In this document: one piece after another, positions 61,260 through 64,000 of the stretch
How the letters are laid out: every line of letters starts with the position of its first letter
Numbering within the stretch: the stretch's first letter is position 1
DNA from: Leifsonia sp. ku-ls
Lineage (GTDB): Bacteria > Actinomycetota > Actinomycetes > Actinomycetales > Microbacteriaceae
Assembly (NCBI GenBank): GCA_003367665.1
Contig: QKXI01000001.1
Span: forward strand, 1-64,000
Length of the DNA: 64,000 bases
Direction of reading: 5' to 3'
Notes under the pieces: generated by a model
What the model saw: the letters and a program-made list of their open reading frames with translations, nothing else
Database searches by the model: none
Told to the model about the DNA's origin: nothing
Made by a program: the position numbers and the translations under genes

Positions 61260-62486
61260 ATGGCCGAAGACGCCTACCACCCGAGCGGGAGCGGCATCCT
61301 GAGCGGCGTGCGCGTCGCCGACTTCTCCCGGGTGCTCGCCGGGCCGTACGCCACCATGATGCTCGCCGACTTCGGCGCCGACGTCGTCAAGATCGAGAGC
61401 CCGACCGGAGACGACACCCGGGCCTGGCGGCCGCCGGTGGACGAGGCGGGCGAGTCCGCCTACTTCGCGGCCGTCAACCGCAACAAGCGGTCCGTGGTCT
61501 GCGACCTGACCACGACCGACGGTCTCGCCACCGCGCGCCGCCTCGCCGCGACCGCCGACGTGGTCGTCGAGAACTTCCGGCCGGGCGTCATGGAGCGCTT
61601 CGGCCTGGACGAGGCGACCCTGCGCGCCGCGAACCCCGGCCTGGTGTTCTGCTCGATCACCGGCTTCGGCCGCGACGCCGGCGCCGCCCTGCCCGGCTAC
61701 GACCTGCTGGTGCAGGCGGTCGGCGGCCTGATGAGCATCACCGGGACGCCCGACGGCGAACCGAGCAAGGTCGGCGTCGCCCTCGTCGACGTGCTCACCG
61801 GGCTGAACGCGTTCTCCGGCATCCTGCTCGCCCTCCGCCGGCGCGACGCCACCGGCGAGGGGTCGCGCGTGGATGTGGACCTGCTCGGCTCGCTGCTTGC
61901 CGCCCTCACGAACCAGGCGTCCAGCACGCTCGCGACCGGGCGCGCGCCCGCCCGGCTCGGCAACGCCCATCCCAGCATCGCGCCATACGAGCTGTTCACC
62001 GCGGCCGACCGCGAGCTGGTGGTCGCCGTCGGCACCGACCGGCAGTTCGCTGCCTTCGCCGCCGCCCTCGGCCGGCCGGAGCTCGCCGACGACCCGCGCT
62101 TCGCCCGCAACGAGGCACGCGTCGGCCACCGCGCCGCGCTGCGGGCGGCCGTCGAGCCGCTGCTCGCCACCCGGCCCGCCGCCGCGTGGGTGGAGGCGCT
62201 GACGGCCGCCCGCGTGCCGGCCGGCCTCGTCAACGACGTCGCGGAGGCATTCGCCTTCGCCGAGTCGCTCGGCCTCTCCCCCGTCGTCGAGTCGTCCGAT
62301 CCGGCGACCGGGCGCCGCTCCCGGCAGCCGGCGAACCCCATCCGACTCGACTCCGCGCCCGCGCTGCAGCGCACGCCGGCCCCGCTGCTCGGCGCGCACG
62401 AGCCGCGCTGGGCCGACGACGGCGACCGCGCCGGCGACACCGACCACGACCATCCCGCGACACCGCACGAAAGGACCCGACCGTGA
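61260..62486 (+). CDS. CaiB/BaiF family III CoA-transferase
   Basis: The 408-residue protein has the family start GVRVADFSRVLAGPYATMMLADFGADVVKIE and the GSxVDVDLLGSL-type segment with the catalytic Asp region near residue 150-200 (ITGFGRDAG, GYDLLVQAVGGLMSITG). It moves CoA between carboxylic acids. Next to a glutaryl-CoA dehydrogenase-like gene, the obvious role is to activate glutarate to glutaryl-CoA. ATG with GGAG 5 nt upstream; GTGA overlap with the next gene. Confidence 0.88.
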   Translation: MAEDAYHPSGSGILSGVRVADFSRVLAGPYATMMLADFGADVVKIESPTGDDTRAWRPPVDEAGESAYFAAVNRNKRSVVCDLTTTDGLATARRLAATADVVVENFRPGVMERFGLDEATLRAANPGLVFCSITGFGRDAGAALPGYDLLVQAVGGLMSITGTPDGEPSKVGVALVDVLTGLNAFSGILLALRRRDATGEGSRVDVDLLGSLLAALTNQASSTLATGRAPARLGNAHPSIAPYELFTAADRELVVAVGTDRQFAAFAAALGRPELADDPRFARNEARVGHRAALRAAVEPLLATRPAAAWVEALTAARVPAGLVNDVAEAFAFAESLGLSPVVESSDPATGRRSRQPANPIRLDSAPALQRTPAPLLGAHEPRWADDGDRAGDTDHDHPATPHERTRP

Positions 62487-63646
62487 CGACCACGCTCGAC
62501 GAGGCGTTCAGCATCGACCATCTGCTCACCGACGAGGAGCGCGGCTGGCGCGACCGGGCGAGGGCCTTCGCGACCGACCGCATCCGGCCGGTGATCGAGC
62601 AGGACTTCGAGGACAAGCACTTCCGCCGCGAACTGGTCGCCGAGCTCGGCGCGCTCGGCGTGCTCGGCATGCACCTGAAGGACGAAGGCTGCGCCGGAGC
62701 CGGAGCCGTCAGCTACGGCCTGGTCTGCCACGAGCTGGAGGCCGCCGACAGCGGCTGGCGCACGTTCGTGTCCGTGCAGGGGTCGCTGGCCATGAGCGCG
62801 ATCTCGAAGTTCGGCTCCGACGAGCAGAAGGCGGAGTGGCTGCCGGCGATGGCCCGCGGCGAGCGGATCGGCTGCTTCGCGCTCACCGAGCCCGACGGCG
62901 GGAGCGACCCGGCCGCGATGCGCACCCGCGCGCGCCGGGACGGCGACGACTGGGTGATCTCGGGGTCGAAGCGCTGGATCGGCCTCGCGGCGCTCGCGGA
63001 CCTCGCGGTGGTGTGGGCGGCCACCGACGACGGTGTCCGCGGGTTCGTGGTCCCCACCACGTCGCCCGGGTTCGCCGCCACCGCGATCGACGGCAAGCTG
63101 TCGATGCGCGCCTCGGTGCAGTGCGACGTGATGCTGGACGAGGTCCGCGTCCCGGCCTCGGCGATGCTGCCCGACGCGCGCGGCCTCTCCGGGCCGTTCT
63201 CGTGCCTGAACGAGGCCAGGTACGGGATCGTCTGGGGTGCGATGGGCGCGGCGCGCGACTGCCTGGAGGTGTCGATCGAGCGCGCGACGACCCGGGAGGT
63301 GTTCGGCCGCCCGATCGGCGCGACGCAGCTGATCCAGGAGAAGCTGGCGAACATGCTGGTCGAGTACGAGAAGGGCCTGCTGCTCGCGCTGCACCTCGGA
63401 CGGCTGAAGGAGGCCGGCCGGCTGACGCCGACCCAGATCAGCGTCGGCAAGCTGAACAGCGTGCGGGAGGCGCTGGCGATCGCCCGGGAGGCGCGCACCA
63501 TCCTGGGCGGCGACGGCATCACGAACGCGTTCCCGGTGATGCGCCACATGGCCAACCTGGAGTCGGTGCGCACCTACGAGGGGACGGACGAGATCCACAC
63601 CCTGGTGCTCGGCCGCGCGCTCACCGGTCTGACGGCGTTCGCATGA
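62483..63646 (+). CDS. Glutaryl-CoA dehydrogenase-like acyl-CoA dehydrogenase
   Basis: The 387-residue FAD enzyme has the substrate-binding Arg93 (SGWRTFVSVQGSL), NEARYGIVWGAMGAA, and the catalytic Glu366 in TYEGTDEIHTLVLGRALTG, all as in human and bacterial glutaryl-CoA dehydrogenase. It should oxidise and decarboxylate glutaryl-CoA to crotonyl-CoA, although a close dicarboxyl-CoA substrate is possible. GTGA and ATGA overlaps on both sides show tight operon coupling. Confidence 0.85.
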   Translation: MTTTLDEAFSIDHLLTDEERGWRDRARAFATDRIRPVIEQDFEDKHFRRELVAELGALGVLGMHLKDEGCAGAGAVSYGLVCHELEAADSGWRTFVSVQGSLAMSAISKFGSDEQKAEWLPAMARGERIGCFALTEPDGGSDPAAMRTRARRDGDDWVISGSKRWIGLAALADLAVVWAATDDGVRGFVVPTTSPGFAATAIDGKLSMRASVQCDVMLDEVRVPASAMLPDARGLSGPFSCLNEARYGIVWGAMGAARDCLEVSIERATTREVFGRPIGATQLIQEKLANMLVEYEKGLLLALHLGRLKEAGRLTPTQISVGKLNSVREALAIAREARTILGGDGITNAFPVMRHMANLESVRTYEGTDEIHTLVLGRALTGLTAFA

Positions 63647-64000
63647 GCGCCGTGGACGCCGCCGTCCGGGCCGCCGCGCACGCCGCATCGTCGCCCACCA
63701 CGCGCGAGGAGCGCGCCGGCTGGCTGGAGGCGCTCGCGTCGGCGCTCGAGGCGGACCGCGCCGACCTCGTCGCGCTCGCCCACGAGGAGACCCGGCTCGC
63801 GGAGGCGCGCCTCGACGGCGAGGTGACGCGCACGGCCGCGCAACTGCGGTTCTTCGCGGGGGTGGCGCGCGAGGGCTCGTACCTGGAGGCGGTCGTGGAG
63901 TCGCCCGACCCGTCGCTCGTGCCGCCGCGACCCGACCTGCGGCGCATGCTGCGCCCGCTCGGGCCGGTGGCGGTGTACACCGCGTCGAACTTCCCGTTCG
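63643..64000 (+). CDS. Aldehyde dehydrogenase (2,5-dioxovalerate/ketoglutarate semialdehyde type), N-terminal part
   Basis: About 119 codons are visible; the gene continues past the window. The start SAVDAAVRAAAHAASSPTTREERAGWLEAL and the LGPVAVYTASNFPF segment are typical of NADP-linked ketoglutarate-semialdehyde dehydrogenase-type enzymes. In this operon it could oxidise an omega-oxo acid such as glutarate semialdehyde to the CoA-transferase substrate. The catalytic Cys and Glu lie outside the window. It overlaps the dehydrogenase stop by ATGA. Confidence 0.85.
   Translation, partial: MSAVDAAVRAAAHAASSPTTREERAGWLEALASALEADRADLVALAHEETRLAEARLDGEVTRTAAQLRFFAGVAREGSYLEAVVESPDPSLVPPRPDLRRMLRPLGPVAVYTASNFPF

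Overview
This window is high-GC DNA with strong G/C at third codon positions, abundant GTG starts and genes joined by ATGA or GTGA overlaps. Gene content and order (comEA-comEC, leuS, cydABDC, dxr-rseP-ispG-proS, BlaI/M56 pair, CGNR regulator, MoxR-DUF58-transglutaminase cluster) point to a Gram-positive actinobacterium. Microbacteriaceae, Leifsonia-like, is my best guess from protein character, not from a search. I recognised no tRNA, rRNA, CRISPR array, IS element or prophage gene. The window looks like chromosomal backbone carrying a few accessory cassettes.

Layout. 0-6 kb: start of comEC, comEA, leuS, then a divergent pabB-like/pabC-like pair sharing a symmetric promoter, followed by a degenerate tandem repeat. 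6-13.6 kb: cytochrome bd operon cydABDC (minus strand), divergent from a BlaI-type repressor and M56 metalloprotease across twin perfect palindromic operators. 13.7-22.7 kb: DedA protein, osmoprotectant ABC operon with a TetR regulator, App1-type phosphatase, AlkZ-like winged-helix protein, a tiny ORF and a FUSC transporter. 22.7-30.3 kb: proS, an RNB ribonuclease, and the isoprenoid/intramembrane protease block ispG-rseP-(broken lipoprotein)-dxr. 30.3-38.9 kb: small secreted protein, FKBP lipoprotein, two GabT paralogues, secreted lysozyme-like protein, PlsC, CGNR regulator with a palindromic operator, OsmC and an asparaginase. 38.9-44.6 kb: polyamine-type ABC operon (minus) and alanine dehydrogenase (plus), divergent across an array of GAAATC half-sites.

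44.7-59.6 kb: a roughly 15-kb co-directional cluster: FHA protein, PPM phosphatase, transmembrane Ser/Thr kinase, 1974-residue Ig/fibronectin surface protein, MoxR ATPase, DUF58 protein, transglutaminase-fold membrane protein and a zinc-ribbon FHA protein. The transglutaminase fold appears to have lost its catalytic Cys and His. This cluster is the best candidate for an incompletely described system: a phospho-signalling circuit coupled to surface-protein assembly. 59.7-64 kb: a soluble Cache-fold protein and GntR regulator, divergent from a CoA-transferase, glutaryl-CoA dehydrogenase-like and aldehyde dehydrogenase operon, probably for glutarate or a related dicarboxylate.

Two themes recur. 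Many genes have a TANNNT -10 hexamer exactly 6-7 nt before the start codon, the signature of leaderless transcription. Large inverted repeats also begin right at gene ends; two of them (13.6 and 44.7 kb) are copies of one dispersed palindromic element.
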